Shown piece after piece: positions 7,416 through 17,875 of a stretch of 64,000 nucleotides of DNA. How positions within the stretch are numbered: position 1 is the first letter of the stretch; each line of letters starts with the position of its first letter. Origin of the DNA: Anseongella ginsenosidimutans (lineage in GTDB: Bacteria; Bacteroidota; Bacteroidia; Sphingobacteriales; Sphingobacteriaceae); assembly GCF_008033235.1 (NCBI RefSeq), contig NZ_CP042432.1, positions 3,224,001-3,288,000 of the forward strand, written 5' to 3'. The notes beneath the pieces are model-generated. The model ran no database searches, was not told the origin of the DNA, and saw nothing but the letters and a program-made list of their open reading frames with translations. A program made the translations under genes and the position numbers.

Positions 7416-9959
7416 TCAATCTATTTCAGGCGATCCGCTTTCTTCAGCAGATCCGCTTTCTTCAGGAGATCCGGCTTCTTCTTCTCCCAGTTCCTCCGTT
7501 CCCGTATCCTGTACCCGGGCTACTGAGGCGATCTCGTCTCCTTCCTGCAAACGGATAAGCTTTACTCCCTGCGTGGCCCTGCCCATTACGCGAAGTTCGC
7601 TTACCGCCATCCTGATAATGATGCCCGATTTATTGATGATCATCAGGTCATCCTTATCCGTAACGCCTTTTATGGCAATCAATTGCCCGGTTTTGTCGGT
7701 AATATTCATGGTTTTCACCCCTTTACCGCCCCGGTTAGTCACTCTGTAATCTTCCACGTCTGTACGCTTACCGTATCCCTTCTCAGAAACCACCAAAATA
7801 GTGGTTTCAGGATCGTTTACCGCTACCAGGCCGATTACTTCATCGTTTTCACTAGCAAGAGTTATGCCACGAACGCCTGCAGCTGTGCGGCCCATGGGAC
7901 GGACATGCTTCTCATTGAAGCGGATGGCCCGGCCGGAACGGTTGGCCATGATGATCTCCGAAGAACCGTTCGTCATTTTCGCTTCCAGCAGTTGATCACC
8001 CTCATTAATCGTAATGGCGTTGATCCCGTTCACCCTTGGCCTGGAATAGGCTTCAAGCGCCGTCTTCTTAATGGTTCCCTTGCGGGTACACATAATAATG
8101 TAATTACTGTTGAGGTATTCCTCGTCCTCCAGGTTATTGACGTTGATGAAGGCCTTTACTTTATCGTCCTTTTCAATCTGGATCAGGTTTTGAATGGCCC
8201 GGCCCTTGGACGTACGGCTTCCTTCCGGTATCTCGTAAACCTTCATCCAGTGACAGCGTCCTTTTTCCGTAAAAAACAGCATCCAGTTATGCGTAGAAGC
8301 AATAAAAATACGTTCTATAAAGTCTTCTTCACGGGTGGTGCCTCCCCTGGAACCGCGTCCTCCCCTGCCCTGCACCCGGTATTCGGTCGCCAGCGTGCGT
8401 TTTATATACCCTGCATGCGAAATCGTGATCACGACATCTTCATCGGCGATAATATCTTCCATCCGGATCTCGCCGGCGGCGTGTACTATTTCGGTCCGGC
8501 GTTCATCCCCGTATTTTTCCTTTATTTCAATCAGTTCGTCCGAAATGATCTTCATTCGCAGCGGCTCGCTGGCAAGCACTTCGTTCAGGTACTTGATCAG
8601 CTCCTGCAATTGTGCATATTCTTCCCTGATTTTTTCACGCTCCATGCCGGTCAGACGCTGGAGGCGCATTTCCAGGATGGCTTTTGCCTGCACTTCGGTA
8701 AGCCCGAATTCACGGATAAGGCCTTCCCGGGCTTCATCAGGATTCGCGGATTCACGGATAAGCCGGATAACCTCGTCAAGATGATCAAGGGCAATCAGGT
8801 AACCTTCCAGGATGTGTGCCCTTTTTTCGGCTTCCGCCAGTTCATAACGGGTTCGCCGCACGACGACATCATGACGGTGTTCAACAAAGTGCCTGATAAG
8901 GTCCTTCAGGTTCAGCATCATGGGCCGCCCCTTTACCAGGGCAATATTGTTTACGCTGAAAGAAGTCTGAAGCGCGGTATATTTATACAGATTGTTGAGA
9001 ACTACCCCCGCATTGGCATCCCGGCGAACCTCGTAAACCACCCGCAGTCCCGTTCTGTCCGATTCGTCCCTGATGGCAGTAATGCCGTCGAGCTTCTTGG
9101 CATTGATCAGTTCTGCTGTACGTTCAATCATCTGGGCCTTATTCACCTGGTAGGGGACTTCGCTCACGATGATGCGTTCGCGGTCATTCCCGTAAGGTTC
9201 AATCTCTGCTCTCCCGCGCATGACGATCCTTCCGCGCCCCGTTTCGAAGGCACTCCGCACACCTTCGACGCCGTAAATTATCCCGCCGGTAGGAAAATCA
9301 GGGGCTTTAACGTACTGCATTAATTCCTCAATGGTGATCTCCTTGTTATCGATATAAGCAAGGGTTGCGTCCACCACCTCGTTGAGGTTATGAGGAGGCA
9401 TATTGGTAGCCATCCCTACTGCTATACCTGAAGTGCCGTTTACAAGAAGGTTCGGGATCCGGGCCGGAAGGACCGTAGGCTCTTCCAGGGAATCGTCAAA
9501 GTTAAGCTGAAAATCAATCGTGTCCTTATTAATATCAGCCAGCATGTCTTCCGCCGTTTTCCGCAGCCTTGCTTCCGTGTACCGCATGGCTGCCGGGTTA
9601 TCCCCGTCCATGGAACCAAAGTTCCCCTGTCCGTCTACAAGGGGGTAACGCAGCGACCAGTCCTGCGCCATACGAACCATGGCATCGTAAACCGAACTAT
9701 CTCCGTGGGGATGATATTTACCAAGCACCTCCCCTACGATCCTGGCTGATTTCTTATGCGCCTTGCCGCTGGTAACTCCAAGGTCAAGCATACCGTAGAG
9801 TACACGCCTGTGAACCGGCTTTAAACCGTCGCGCACATCCGGCAAAGCCCTTGAAACGATCACCGACATCGAATAATCGATGTAAGCGGATTTCATTTCT
9901 TCTTCAATATTGATAGGAATAATTTTCGATCCTTTTTCGTCTTTTTCTTCTTCTGCCAT
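7416..9959 (-). CDS. gyrA: DNA gyrase subunit A
   Basis: An 847-residue gyrase A subunit: the breakage-reunion domain with catalytic tyrosine in AMRYTEARL (about Y127), then the C-terminal beta-pinwheel with repeated GRxxxG blades and the GyrA box (QGRGGRG). The quinolone-determining segment reads [10 protein letters not shown], keeping the Ser and Asp (about S88 and D92) at positions equivalent to E. coli S83 and D87, so no classical quinolone-resistance change is seen. The protein ends in an acidic tail encoded by three 18-bp tandem units (7432-7485). Two TPR genes follow on the same strand. Confidence 0.98.
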   Translation of the reverse strand: MAEEEKDEKGSKIIPINIEEEMKSAYIDYSMSVIVSRALPDVRDGLKPVHRRVLYGMLDLGVTSGKAHKKSARIVGEVLGKYHPHGDSSVYDAMVRMAQDWSLRYPLVDGQGNFGSMDGDNPAAMRYTEARLRKTAEDMLADINKDTIDFQLNFDDSLEEPTVLPARIPNLLVNGTSGIAVGMATNMPPHNLNEVVDATLAYIDNKEITIEELMQYVKAPDFPTGGIIYGVEGVRSAFETGRGRIVMRGRAEIEPYGNDRERIIVSEVPYQVNKAQMIERTAELINAKKLDGITAIRDESDRTGLRVVYEVRRDANAGVVLNNLYKYTALQTSFSVNNIALVKGRPMMLNLKDLIRHFVEHRHDVVVRRTRYELAEAEKRAHILEGYLIALDHLDEVIRLIRESANPDEAREGLIREFGLTEVQAKAILEMRLQRLTGMEREKIREEYAQLQELIKYLNEVLASEPLRMKIISDELIEIKEKYGDERRTEIVHAAGEIRMEDIIADEDVVITISHAGYIKRTLATEYRVQGRGGRGSRGGTTREEDFIERIFIASTHNWMLFFTEKGRCHWMKVYEIPEGSRTSKGRAIQNLIQIEKDDKVKAFINVNNLEDEEYLNSNYIIMCTRKGTIKKTALEAYSRPRVNGINAITINEGDQLLEAKMTNGSSEIIMANRSGRAIRFNEKHVRPMGRTAAGVRGITLASENDEVIGLVAVNDPETTILVVSEKGYGKRTDVEDYRVTNRGGKGVKTMNITDKTGQLIAIKGVTDKDDLMIINKSGIIIRMAVSELRVMGRATQGVKLIRLQEGDEIASVARVQDTGTEELGEEEAGSPEESGSAEESGSPEID
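7432..7485 (-). repeat. 18-bp tandem repeat encoding the gyrA acidic tail
   Basis: Three consecutive 18-bp units (7432-7449, 7450-7467, 7468-7485) share GATCCGCTTTCTTCAG; the first two differ by one base and the third is diverged. They encode the repeating Glu-Glu-Ser-Gly-Ser-Pro/Ala tail of GyrA. Because 18 is a multiple of three, copy-number change would not alter the frame. Confidence 0.8.
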
Positions 9960-10094
9960 TTTAACAAATCTTAACCCGGCTAAAATACGAAAAATACTGC
10001 GAACGGGGAAGCTACCGGACGGGCTCCGGGCTGGAAATTTAAAATGGCACAGAATGTGCTTCTATCCCCCTGTCTGAACTATTCGTATTTGTAA

Positions 10095-11204
10095 ATGAAG
10101 CCAACTGTACTTTTTAGCGTTCTTTTTCTTTGTTTTTCTTTTTTTCAGCGAACAGTGCGTGCGCAGGAAATTCCACGGCACTCGCTTAGTTTTTCCCCCG
10201 TGCTGGGTACGCATCTCCTCCCGGAAAATGATCATACCTTTAATGACCCCATCCCGGGACTTGATATCGTTTACGGATTCAATCTCAGGGGCAAGGAAGA
10301 TGCCTGGATACAGAAATTAAGAGCGCGGGAGTTTGGCCTGGCCCTGACCTTCAGGGATCTGAACCGGCTGGACGGCCACCTGGATACGTCCGCTAACTCA
10401 TTCGGAAAGGCATACGGGATTTCGGCCAGCCTGGAATTTGAACTGGCAGCGGCCGGCCCGGTACATTTTTACCTGGTTCCGTCGGTCGGGCTTTCCTATA
10501 TTTCCAAAAATTACTTTACCCACCCGGACAACCGCTTTATCGGCAGCCATCTTAACCAGCTGCTAAAGGCCGCGCTGCAAATGGAAGTTCCGCTGGGTGA
10601 AAATTTCAGTGCGCTGGCAAATTTTCATGTATTGCATCTGTCAAACGGAGGATTCAATATCCCTAATTCAGGCATTAATACGGGAAATATTTCAGTAGGC
10701 ATTAAATCCCGTTTCGGACCTGAGCCTTACAGGAAAACCAGGGATAATTTCACTCCCCTTGAGCGGAATACCTTTGAGGTGCTTGCCGGCATAGGCCGCA
10801 GAGGGGTGTACGAAAGCCACGATGGCTTCTTCAAATCAGGGCTGTACGCCGGGTATAATTATCGGCTGAACGAGGTACTTGACCTGAAGGCGGGTTTGAA
10901 CGCGGTTTATTATTATTCCGTATTTGATCCGCAGCGCCATCGGGAAACCTACCAGCACTACGGTACTTCCTATGATCCCTGGAGGCTGGGATTAAGCCTG
11001 GGCGCCGCCGTGAAAATGAGCAGGTTTGAAGTTAAAGGATTATTTGGCCGCTATCTTTATTATAACAGCTTTCACGATATCCATTATTACTGGAATTCAG
11101 GGCTTTCCTACCTCTTCACCCCTCACCTGGGCCTGCAAAGTACCTTGCACATGCACCGGTTCCAGGCGGATTTCGTTGACCTGGGCTTTATTGTGAAGCT
11201 ATAA
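10095..11204 (+). CDS. Acyloxyacyl hydrolase, PagL-like lipid A deacylase
   Basis: A 369-residue outer-membrane protein with a signal peptide (to about residue 23) and alternating beta-strand pattern. The segment FHVLHLSNGGFNIPNSGIN (H181 and S183) matches the catalytic His-x-Ser motif of the PagL/acyloxyacyl hydrolase family, which removes the 3-O-acyl chain of lipid A in the outer membrane. It is about twice as long as classical PagL, as in many Bacteroidota homologues. It is divergent from gyrA and converges on the Ppx/GppA gene. The substrate is inferred from family. Confidence 0.7.
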   Translation: MKPTVLFSVLFLCFSFFQRTVRAQEIPRHSLSFSPVLGTHLLPENDHTFNDPIPGLDIVYGFNLRGKEDAWIQKLRAREFGLALTFRDLNRLDGHLDTSANSFGKAYGISASLEFELAAAGPVHFYLVPSVGLSYISKNYFTHPDNRFIGSHLNQLLKAALQMEVPLGENFSALANFHVLHLSNGGFNIPNSGINTGNISVGIKSRFGPEPYRKTRDNFTPLERNTFEVLAGIGRRGVYESHDGFFKSGLYAGYNYRLNEVLDLKAGLNAVYYYSVFDPQRHRETYQHYGTSYDPWRLGLSLGAAVKMSRFEVKGLFGRYLYYNSFHDIHYYWNSGLSYLFTPHLGLQSTLHMHRFQADFVDLGFIVKL

Positions 11205-11210
11205 ACTCAA

Positions 11211-12095
11211 TCATTGTCCATTCCTGAAATTCTTTTCAATAAGTAGGCTGATGATTCCGTCTGCGAGCCCTTTCCGGGATACGTAGATCTTCCTGATCCC
11301 TCCCCATTCCATCACGGAAAGAAAGATTTCCGACGCGGGAATGATCACATCGGCCCGGTCGGGATTCAGCCCCAGCACTTCGATCCTTTCCTTTAATGAA
11401 AATGACCGGAGGTAATCATAGGTCTTCTTTAGCTGTGAAAATGACAGGTAATCCTTTTTCTTTTCGTCTGATAACTTAATGAGTTTATTAATATTCCCCC
11501 CGGTGCCAATGCCGTAAACTTTTTTAAGATCCCGGGTATTTGTCCGGATAAAGGATTTCATTTCTTTCCATATATCTTCCGAATCCCGTTTATCCATTAA
11601 ACGGATGGTGCCGATATTGAAAGAAGCCGAAGCCTGGATACCACCGCCTGAAAAGACCGAAAGCTCCGTACTGCCGCCGCCCACATCAATGTATAAATAG
11701 TTCTTTTTCTTTTCCAGGGTTGCCTGAAGATGACCGGAAATGATACCGGCTTCGGTTTTCCCGTCTATGATGCGGATCTCCAGGCCGGTTTTATCTTTTA
11801 CTTCTTCAATGATCGCCGGGCCATTGACTGCTTCCCGCATGGCGGACGTGGCGCAGGCCATGTAATCGGACACGTCATACTTATCCATCAAGTGTTTAAA
11901 TTCATGCATGGCCCTTAAAAGGCCTTCTGCTTTCGTTTCAGACAAGCGCTTGTCCCGGAAGGCTTCGTCTCCCAATCGCAGCGGAATGCGGATAAGTGAT
12001 TTCTTCTTATAGCTTACCTTACTTCCCGACCTGGTAATGGCGGCGATCATCAATCGTATTGCGTTGGAACCTATGTCAATAGCGGCGTAGTACAT
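11211..12095 (-). CDS. Ppx/GppA family exopolyphosphatase or pppGpp phosphatase
   Basis: A 294-residue single-module member of the ASKHA-fold Ppx/GppA family: N-terminal DIGSNAIRLMI phosphate-binding loop, IDVGGGSTELSVF second loop, and the conserved IIPASEIFLSVM near the end. It lacks the C-terminal HD-like extension of long Ppx enzymes. It hydrolyses polyphosphate or pppGpp; the sequence alone does not separate the two. A TATTTTTG -7 element (12101-12108, minus strand) sits only five bases before the ATG, so the mRNA may be nearly leaderless. Confidence 0.88.
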   Translation of the reverse strand: MYYAAIDIGSNAIRLMIAAITRSGSKVSYKKKSLIRIPLRLGDEAFRDKRLSETKAEGLLRAMHEFKHLMDKYDVSDYMACATSAMREAVNGPAIIEEVKDKTGLEIRIIDGKTEAGIISGHLQATLEKKKNYLYIDVGGGSTELSVFSGGGIQASASFNIGTIRLMDKRDSEDIWKEMKSFIRTNTRDLKKVYGIGTGGNINKLIKLSDEKKKDYLSFSQLKKTYDYLRSFSLKERIEVLGLNPDRADVIIPASEIFLSVMEWGGIRKIYVSRKGLADGIISLLIEKNFRNGQ

Positions 12096-12100
12096 TATTT

Positions 12101-12108
12101 CAAAAATA
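12101..12108 (-). promoter_or_regulatory. -7 element immediately before the Ppx/GppA start
   Basis: On the minus strand TATTTTTG fits TAnnTTTG exactly and ends five bases before the ATG. With the usual initiation point about six bases downstream, transcription would begin at or next to the start codon. No strong -33 TTTG is seen. Confidence 0.4.
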
Positions 12109-12167
12109 GCGCATTTTTTATTGTCATTCTTATTGTCTATTTTTTGGCCTTATTTGATAATGAACCT

Positions 12168-12656
12168 ATGCCATCATTTGATATTGTGAGTAAAGTAGAC
12201 GGGCAGCTGCTGGATAATGCGGTGAATAATGCCCGGAAAGAAATAGTCAACCGCTACGATTTTCACGGTTCGGATACCAGTCTCGAACTGGATAAAAAAG
12301 CTAACCTGATTACGGTGGTAACGGAAAACGAAATGCGGTTAAAGGCCATACAGGATGTGTTGATTGCGCGTATGCTGAAGCAGCACCTTGATCCTCAAAG
12401 CCTTGATTTCGGAAAGGAGCAATATGCCTCCGGTAATATGGTCAGGAAAGAGATAAAGATAAAAGAGGGTATTGACAAGGAAATGGCCAAAAAGATCAAT
12501 ACCAGGATCAAGGATATGAAGCTGAAAGTGCAGGGATCGATCATGGACGACCAGTTGCGGGTACAGGGTAAGAAGATCGATGACCTCCAGGCAGTGATCA
12601 GCCTGCTGCGGCAGGAAGATTTCGGGCAGCCACTGCAATTTATTAATATGAGATAA
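12168..12656 (+). CDS. yajQ: YajQ family nucleotide-binding protein
   Basis: A 162-residue protein of the YajQ/UPF0234 family, starting at the ATG at 12168 with the family-typical MPSFDIVSKVD; the frame is open from a TTG at 12144 but those residues are not conserved. It contains the hallmark NAxxEIxNRYDF (here NARKEIVNRYDFHGS) and ends with the typical LRQEDFGQPLQFINMR. YajQ proteins bind nucleic acids or nucleotides (cyclic-di-GMP in some species). It is followed five bases later by the transporter gene, suggesting an operon. Confidence 0.95.
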   Translation: MPSFDIVSKVDGQLLDNAVNNARKEIVNRYDFHGSDTSLELDKKANLITVVTENEMRLKAIQDVLIARMLKQHLDPQSLDFGKEQYASGNMVRKEIKIKEGIDKEMAKKINTRIKDMKLKVQGSIMDDQLRVQGKKIDDLQAVISLLRQEDFGQPLQFINMR

Positions 12657-12661
12657 ACCCT

Positions 12662-13867
12662 ATGAAAGCAGGTACCCGCATTCAATTATCGGCCATGATG
12701 TTCCTGGAATTTTTTATCTGGGGCGCATGGTACGTGACCATGAGTACTTATCTGGCCACCGTACTGCATGCCGACCAGGTAGACATCGGCAAAGCATACA
12801 GCGCGTTGGCAATCGCTACTATTTTTTCGCCTTTCTTCGTAGGCATGATCGCCGATCGCTTTTTCCCGGCCCAGAAAGTGCTTGGCATCCTTCACCTTGG
12901 CGGAGCCGTAGTACTATATTTTATCACTTCTGTCAAAGACCCTGATGTATTCTACTGGGTGCTGCTCCTGTATTCGCTGATGTACGCGCCTACGCTGGCC
13001 CTGGTCAATTCCGTTTCATTCGGGCAAATGCAGGATCCCGGAAGGCAATTCGCAGGTGTCCGGGTATTGGGTACCCTGGGCTGGATCGCAACGGGCCTGA
13101 TGATCGATTTCGTTTTCAAGATCAGTCCCGGCGAACTGGCCTTTACCTTTCAGATGGCTGCCGTTGCTTCCCTCCTGCTGGGCATCTGGAGCTTTTTTCT
13201 ACCAGATACCCCGCCTAAGGCAAAGGGAGAAAAGGTTCGGGTGGCCGATATCCTGGGCGTCGAAGCTTTTGTTCTGCTGAAGGATCGCTCGTTCCTGATA
13301 TTCTTTATTTCATCAATACTCATCTGTATTCCCCTTTCGTTCTATTACAGCCTCACCAATCAATTCCTGGTGGAAACAGGCATGAAGAACGTAACCAGTA
13401 ATATGACGCTCGGACAGATCTCGGAAGGGCTTTTCATCCTGCTGATCCCCTTCTTTTTCCGGCGTTTGGGTGTAAAATACATGATCATGCTGGGCATGGT
13501 TGCCTGGGTGCTGCGTTTTGTGCTGTTCGGCTACGGCGATGCGGGGCCTGGTCTCTGGATGCTTTTTGCCGGGATCATCCTGCATGGGGTGTGTTTTGAC
13601 TTTTTCTTCGTTACCGGCCAGATATATACAGATACAAAAGCAGGCGATCGCATTAAAAGTTCCGCTCAGGGAATGATCACCATGGCCACGTATGGCATTG
13701 GTATGTGGATTGGGACTATCCTGTCCGGTTATGTTTCAAAACACTATACGATTGACGGGGTGCATCAGTGGAAAGAAACCTGGATGGTTCCCGCAGTAAT
13801 TGCTTTTGTCGTCCTGCTGCTGTTTACCTTCCTGTTTAAAGACAAAATAAAAAGTACCGCGATATGA
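12662..13867 (+). CDS. Nucleoside:H+ symporter-like MFS transporter
   Basis: A 401-residue membrane protein with about twelve hydrophobic segments and the N-terminal [18 protein letters not shown] typical of the NupG/nucleoside-H+ symporter branch of the major facilitator superfamily. It begins five bases after yajQ and its stop overlaps the start of the Gfo/Idh gene (ATGA), so the three are probably co-transcribed. In Bacteroidota such transporters often sit beside sugar oxidoreductases, so the substrate may be a glycoside rather than a nucleoside; that is inference. Confidence 0.85.
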   Translation: MKAGTRIQLSAMMFLEFFIWGAWYVTMSTYLATVLHADQVDIGKAYSALAIATIFSPFFVGMIADRFFPAQKVLGILHLGGAVVLYFITSVKDPDVFYWVLLLYSLMYAPTLALVNSVSFGQMQDPGRQFAGVRVLGTLGWIATGLMIDFVFKISPGELAFTFQMAAVASLLLGIWSFFLPDTPPKAKGEKVRVADILGVEAFVLLKDRSFLIFFISSILICIPLSFYYSLTNQFLVETGMKNVTSNMTLGQISEGLFILLIPFFFRRLGVKYMIMLGMVAWVLRFVLFGYGDAGPGLWMLFAGIILHGVCFDFFFVTGQIYTDTKAGDRIKSSAQGMITMATYGIGMWIGTILSGYVSKHYTIDGVHQWKETWMVPAVIAFVVLLLFTFLFKDKIKSTAI

Positions 13868-15060
13868 GAAAAATAGCCATGTTAGGGTCCGGCTTTATCG
13901 GACGGTTCTATGCTGATTCCATCCAGGGGCTCAGAAGCAAGGACAAGATCACCAGTATTTATTCCCGGCGGGAAGAAAGCGCAAAGAAGTTCGCCGAAGA
14001 TTATGCCGTCCCTCACTGGTGTACTTCCATGGAAGAAGCTATTCATCACCCGGATACGGATACGGTAGTCATTTCTCTTCCCAATAACCTGCATGAAAAA
14101 GCGGTAATGGAGGCCGTCAGCGCCGGAAAGGCCGTCCTTTGCACCAAACCGCTCGGACGGAATGCCGCGGAAGCGCGGCGCATGCTGGAAGCCGTGGAAA
14201 AGGCCGGCGTTTTCCACGGTTACCTGGAAGACCTTGTATATACTCCCAAAACAATCAAGGCCCTGGAAAGCGTACAGAAAGGCGCCCTGGGAAAGATTCT
14301 CTGGGCTCGTTCGCGGGAAGCGCATCCCGGCCCGCATAGTAACTGGTTCTGGGACAAGGAACAAGCAGGCGGCGGCTGCATTCTTGACCTTGGCTGCCAC
14401 TGTATTGAAATTGCCCGCGGTTATATTGGCAAAGACATCCGGCCGGTAGAAGTCATGTGCTGGTCAGATACCCAGGTGAAGCCTATTGATGCCGAAGACC
14501 ATGCCATAGGGCTTGTTCGCTACGAGAACGGCGCCATTGGCCAGTTCGAGGTAAGCTGGACCTTCCGGGGCGGGCTGGACCTGCGCGATGAAGTGATGGG
14601 TTCCGAAGGCACCATCTGGATCAATAATTTCCTCCGCACTGGCTTTGATATGTTCACCTCCGGGGAAGGCTACGATTATGTTTCCGAAAAAGCCGAAACC
14701 AATAAAGGCTGGATATTCCCGGTGGGCGACGAGATCCATGAACTGGGTTATAACTTCATGTTCGCCGATATGTTCGACGGCATTGAACACGGCCGGCCGG
14801 CCCGGGAAACCTTCTATGACGGCTACGTCGTAAATGCGGTAATGGATGCGGCCTATAAATCCTCTGAAAGCAAACGCTGGGAACCCGTGGAGCTGGATAT
14901 CTGGCGGGGAAAAGACGGGGTCGAAAAAATCTCCGGCGCGAAGGATTACGACGATCAGTATTACCTTATAAAGGAAGAAACCACTCACTATGGAGCAAGC
15001 AAGCTCATCCTGAAAGATAAAAACACCGGCGAGATCGTTGAAAAGATCCTGAAAGGTTGA
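13864..15060 (+). CDS. Gfo/Idh/MocA family NAD(P)-dependent oxidoreductase
   Basis: A 398-residue cytosolic enzyme: N-terminal Rossmann fold ([11 protein letters not shown]), the family CTKPLGR motif with the catalytic-region lysine, and the C-terminal alpha/beta substrate domain with [15 protein letters not shown]. Members oxidise or reduce sugars and inositols. It is translationally coupled (4-base overlap) to the transporter upstream, consistent with import followed by redox conversion of the same compound. A 17-bp direct repeat (TTGAAAAGATCCTGA core) straddles the stop codon. It converges on the outer-membrane protein gene. Confidence 0.9.
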   Translation: MRKIAMLGSGFIGRFYADSIQGLRSKDKITSIYSRREESAKKFAEDYAVPHWCTSMEEAIHHPDTDTVVISLPNNLHEKAVMEAVSAGKAVLCTKPLGRNAAEARRMLEAVEKAGVFHGYLEDLVYTPKTIKALESVQKGALGKILWARSREAHPGPHSNWFWDKEQAGGGCILDLGCHCIEIARGYIGKDIRPVEVMCWSDTQVKPIDAEDHAIGLVRYENGAIGQFEVSWTFRGGLDLRDEVMGSEGTIWINNFLRTGFDMFTSGEGYDYVSEKAETNKGWIFPVGDEIHELGYNFMFADMFDGIEHGRPARETFYDGYVVNAVMDAAYKSSESKRWEPVELDIWRGKDGVEKISGAKDYDDQYYLIKEETTHYGASKLILKDKNTGEIVEKILKG

Positions 15061-15101
15061 AAAGATCCTGACAGAGGGTGAAGGAGCGGCAAGAACCGCG
15101 C

Positions 15102-15659
15102 TTAAAAGTACCTGCTGAAACCGATCCGTATCACCGGATCACGGTAAGGCTTAAAACCGTTATCCAGCACATTGAAAAGCAGAGCCAGGTGCATCCTTGT
15201 CCGCCGCCCGATACTTCCGTAATACCCCGCGCCGAGCAGCAGGCTATTCACATCTATCCGTTCAGTGTCCGGTTCAAGCACAATCGCTTCGGGATCTTCC
15301 GTATTCAGGAATTCATATTCCGCCTGGGCGAAAAAATTACTGATAACCTTTTGACGTACGAAGGCCCTTGCCCCATAACTGGCATAGCCCTTCCGCCGGT
15401 AAGCAGCGTACTGAAAAAACGGCCCTCCGCCAATGTCCGTAGTCGGGGTAATCCCATAGCCGACATAAGGCCCAATCCCGATATTCGTATACGTGCCAAT
15501 GAGCAGCCCCAGGTTCGCCCCCCAAAAAACCTTTTTAGGCGGCCGTTCGCTTTCCCTGGCATAGCGGCTGCCTCCTTCCTGGGCCAGCAGCCTGCCGCTA
15601 AAAGTGCTTGTAAGAATGATAATCAGGCAAAATGCGAGCTTAGTCAGTAAGTTTCTCAT
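15102..15659 (-). CDS. Small outer-membrane beta-barrel protein
   Basis: A 185-residue protein with signal peptide (MRNLLTKLAFCLIIILTSTF, cleaved near LLAQ), then alternating polar/hydrophobic strands with glycine- and tyrosine-rich turns and a terminal aromatic (SRYF), as in small OmpW/OMP-b-barrel proteins. The ATG at 15659 was chosen since the upstream open frame lacks a signal. A TATCTTTA element just upstream resembles a -7 box. Function unknown. Confidence 0.75.
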   Translation of the reverse strand: MRNLLTKLAFCLIIILTSTFSGRLLAQEGGSRYARESERPPKKVFWGANLGLLIGTYTNIGIGPYVGYGITPTTDIGGGPFFQYAAYRRKGYASYGARAFVRQKVISNFFAQAEYEFLNTEDPEAIVLEPDTERIDVNSLLLGAGYYGSIGRRTRMHLALLFNVLDNGFKPYRDPVIRIGFSRYF

Positions 15660-15744
15660 AATTTGTAAAGATAATAAAAGCACTAGCTTCCTTCCGAAAG
15701 AAATTGCAAAGCCCTTTCCAACACTTCGTCCCTTCCCTCCCGGA

Positions 15745-15775
15745 AAAACAAAAAAGCGCCCCGGAGGACGCTTTT
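15745..15775 (-). terminator. Rho-independent terminator of hsp20
   Basis: AAAAGCG (15752-15758) pairs with CGCTTTT (15769-15775) around a 10-base loop. Read on the minus strand the second arm continues into a T-rich tail, placing a canonical terminator 27 bases after the Hsp20 stop codon. Confidence 0.75.
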
Positions 15776-15801
15776 CGATCAACCACACACATCACCTACA
15801 A

Positions 15802-16263
15802 TCAGGAGATATCGATTACACGGTTTTTAGTTTTTTCTTCTTCCTTCTTGGGAAGATCGATCTCAAGGATGCCGTCTTTGTAAACTGCCTTGATGCTTTC
15901 GGTGTTTACCGTTTCGGGAAGGGTAAAAGAACGGCTGAAGTTCGTGTAATTGAACTCACGCCGGGTGTACCCGTTTTCTTTTTCATCCTTCTCTTCTTTC
16001 TTTTCAACAGAAATGCTCAGCAGGTTATCTTCGACGTTCAGTTTGAAGTCTTCTTTTTTAAGACCGGGTGCAGCCAGCTCCACGCGGTAGCTGTCTTTGT
16101 CTTCTGAAACATTTACTGCAGGGGCCTTGCTGGCCAATGCGCCTGAAAGTGATCTTCCGCCGAAAAAGTCGTCAAACAATTCGTTGAAGACTGGGCTTAG
16201 AGAAGTTCCGAATACTCTTGGGTACCTTCCGTTCCTGGATTCATTCCATTTTACTAGTGTCAT
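15802..16263 (-). CDS. Hsp20/alpha-crystallin small heat-shock chaperone
   Basis: A 153-residue small heat-shock protein: N-terminal variable region (FNELFDDFFGGR), alpha-crystallin domain (about 45-140; VNVSEDKDSYRVELAAPGL to the GILEIDLPKKEE strand) and a C-terminal V-I-D-I tail that serves as the oligomerisation I-x-I-like motif. It binds unfolding proteins without ATP. The ATG at 16263 is preceded at proper spacing by GGAGGA, one of the few strong Shine-Dalgarno sites in the window, which decides this start over in-frame ATGs at 16278 and 16293. Confidence 0.95.
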   Translation of the reverse strand: MTLVKWNESRNGRYPRVFGTSLSPVFNELFDDFFGGRSLSGALASKAPAVNVSEDKDSYRVELAAPGLKKEDFKLNVEDNLLSISVEKKEEKDEKENGYTRREFNYTNFSRSFTLPETVNTESIKAVYKDGILEIDLPKKEEEKTKNRVIDIS

Positions 16264-16474
16264 TTTTAAATCCTCCATTTTTGGTTTTGCCACTATAAGA
16301 TCAACTCATATGCCATTGGCGAAAAATCAGCGAAAATGGCGATTAATAATGACAAAAAGGCAGTACACTCAAAATAAATAGGACAAACTGGCAGTTTTCT
16401 TATAAAAATGCGGCAAGGCCTGAAATTGATTTTTATCGGTTCTGTATTTTAAGGGATTATCAAACACCTGACGA

Positions 16475-17875
16475 CTACAGCAAAATCTTTCCAGGGTTAA
16501 GGATATTATTGGGGTCAAAGGCTTTTTTAATAGCCCTGAGGAGTTCAAGGTGTGCCGGCGGATAGATCACATCCATAAATTCGCGCTGCACATAACCAAT
16601 ACCATGTTCGCCGGACAGCGTGCCGCCAAGGCTTGCGGTCAGCTGAAAGATCTCACGAATGCCCAGTCTGAGCTTATTCTTCCAGTCTTCATCATTCATT
16701 CCCGCTTTGATAATATTCACATGCAGGTTTCCGTCGCCGGCATGTCCGTAGCATACCGAACGGAACCCGTACTGGTCGCCAATTGCCTTAATACCTTTTA
16801 TTAAAGCGGGAAGCTCGGCCCGCGGCACTACCGTATCTTCCTCTTTATAAACAGAGTTAGCTTTTATGGAATGCGGCATAGTGTGCCTGATCTTCCAGAG
16901 CGCCTCTTTTTGAGCGGCACTTTCGGCAAGCAAAACATCTCCGCTTCCGAAAGCTTCCAGTACACCGGCTATCTTTTCGCAGTCGGCGAAGAGCTGCTCT
17001 GGCTCCCGCCCGTCAACCTCAATAAGCAAGTAGGCCTGAACGCCTTCCTTTGCCTCGAAATCAAGCGTTTCATACTCCAGCACCCATTCCACTCCGGCCC
17101 TTTCCATAAATTCCAGGGCCGACGGTATTATACCGGCCCTGAAAATAGCTGAAACGGCCTGGCAGGCGGCTTCGTTCGAAAAAAAAGAAGCAAGCATTAC
17201 CAGGGAATGGGTGGGCTTCGGGATCAGCTTCAACACGGCTTTGGTTACTATGCCCAGGGTTCCTTCACTCCCGATCATTAGCTGGGTAAGACTATAGCCG
17301 GAAGCGTTTTTCAGGGTGTTCGCACCTGTTTGAATAATTTCCCCGGAAGGCAATACCACTTCAAGGTTCAGGATATAGTCCCGGATGGTCCCATATTTCA
17401 CAACTCTTGGCCCCCCGGAGCCATGCGCAATATTCCCCCCGATAAAACAGGAACCTCTGCTAGCCGGATCTACTGGATACAGGAAACCTTTTTCCGCCGC
17501 GGCATCCATCAATACCTGGGTAATGACGCCCGGTTCAACGGTTGCCTGAAGGTTCCGTTCATCGATGTCAATAATCCTGTTCATGCGTTCAAGGGACAAA
17601 ACAAGGCCGCCGTGTACCGGCAGGGCTGATCCGCTCAGGCTGGTTCCGGCGCCGCGGGGAGTCACCGGGATCAAGTACTGATTGCAGCATTTCAGAATGG
17701 CGGAAACTTCTGCTGCGGTACCCGGTCTTATTACCGCTTCCGGTAAAAAGGAAAGGTCTTCCGTCTCATCATGAGAATAATTCGTCAGCGTTTCCGGGTC
17801 ATACAGCACATGGGCGGTTCCCACAATTTCCTGCAGCTTATTGATTGTTTCCGGTTGAAGCGGTTGATAGTTCAT
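16475..17875 (-). CDS. GlcD-like FAD-linked 2-hydroxyacid (glycolate/lactate) dehydrogenase
   Basis: A 466-residue flavoenzyme of the vanillyl-alcohol-oxidase fold: FAD_binding_4 domain (about 37-175; PRGAGTSLSGSALP pyrophosphate loop) and FAD-oxidase C domain with CYGHAGDGNLHVNI and SGEHGIGYVQR. Members oxidise glycolate or D-lactate and pass electrons to quinone or a partner. No GlcE/GlcF partner is nearby; its only neighbour is folB, whose stop overlaps its start (ATGA). The substrate cannot be fixed. Confidence 0.88.
   Translation of the reverse strand: MNYQPLQPETINKLQEIVGTAHVLYDPETLTNYSHDETEDLSFLPEAVIRPGTAAEVSAILKCCNQYLIPVTPRGAGTSLSGSALPVHGGLVLSLERMNRIIDIDERNLQATVEPGVITQVLMDAAAEKGFLYPVDPASRGSCFIGGNIAHGSGGPRVVKYGTIRDYILNLEVVLPSGEIIQTGANTLKNASGYSLTQLMIGSEGTLGIVTKAVLKLIPKPTHSLVMLASFFSNEAACQAVSAIFRAGIIPSALEFMERAGVEWVLEYETLDFEAKEGVQAYLLIEVDGREPEQLFADCEKIAGVLEAFGSGDVLLAESAAQKEALWKIRHTMPHSIKANSVYKEEDTVVPRAELPALIKGIKAIGDQYGFRSVCYGHAGDGNLHVNIIKAGMNDEDWKNKLRLGIREIFQLTASLGGTLSGEHGIGYVQREFMDVIYPPAHLELLRAIKKAFDPNNILNPGKILL

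Noticed and set aside
7683-9323. A 546-codon open frame antisense to gyrA
   Set aside because: It lies wholly inside the conserved gyrA gene, is rich in Phe/His/Arg from reversed codons, and matches no protein pattern.
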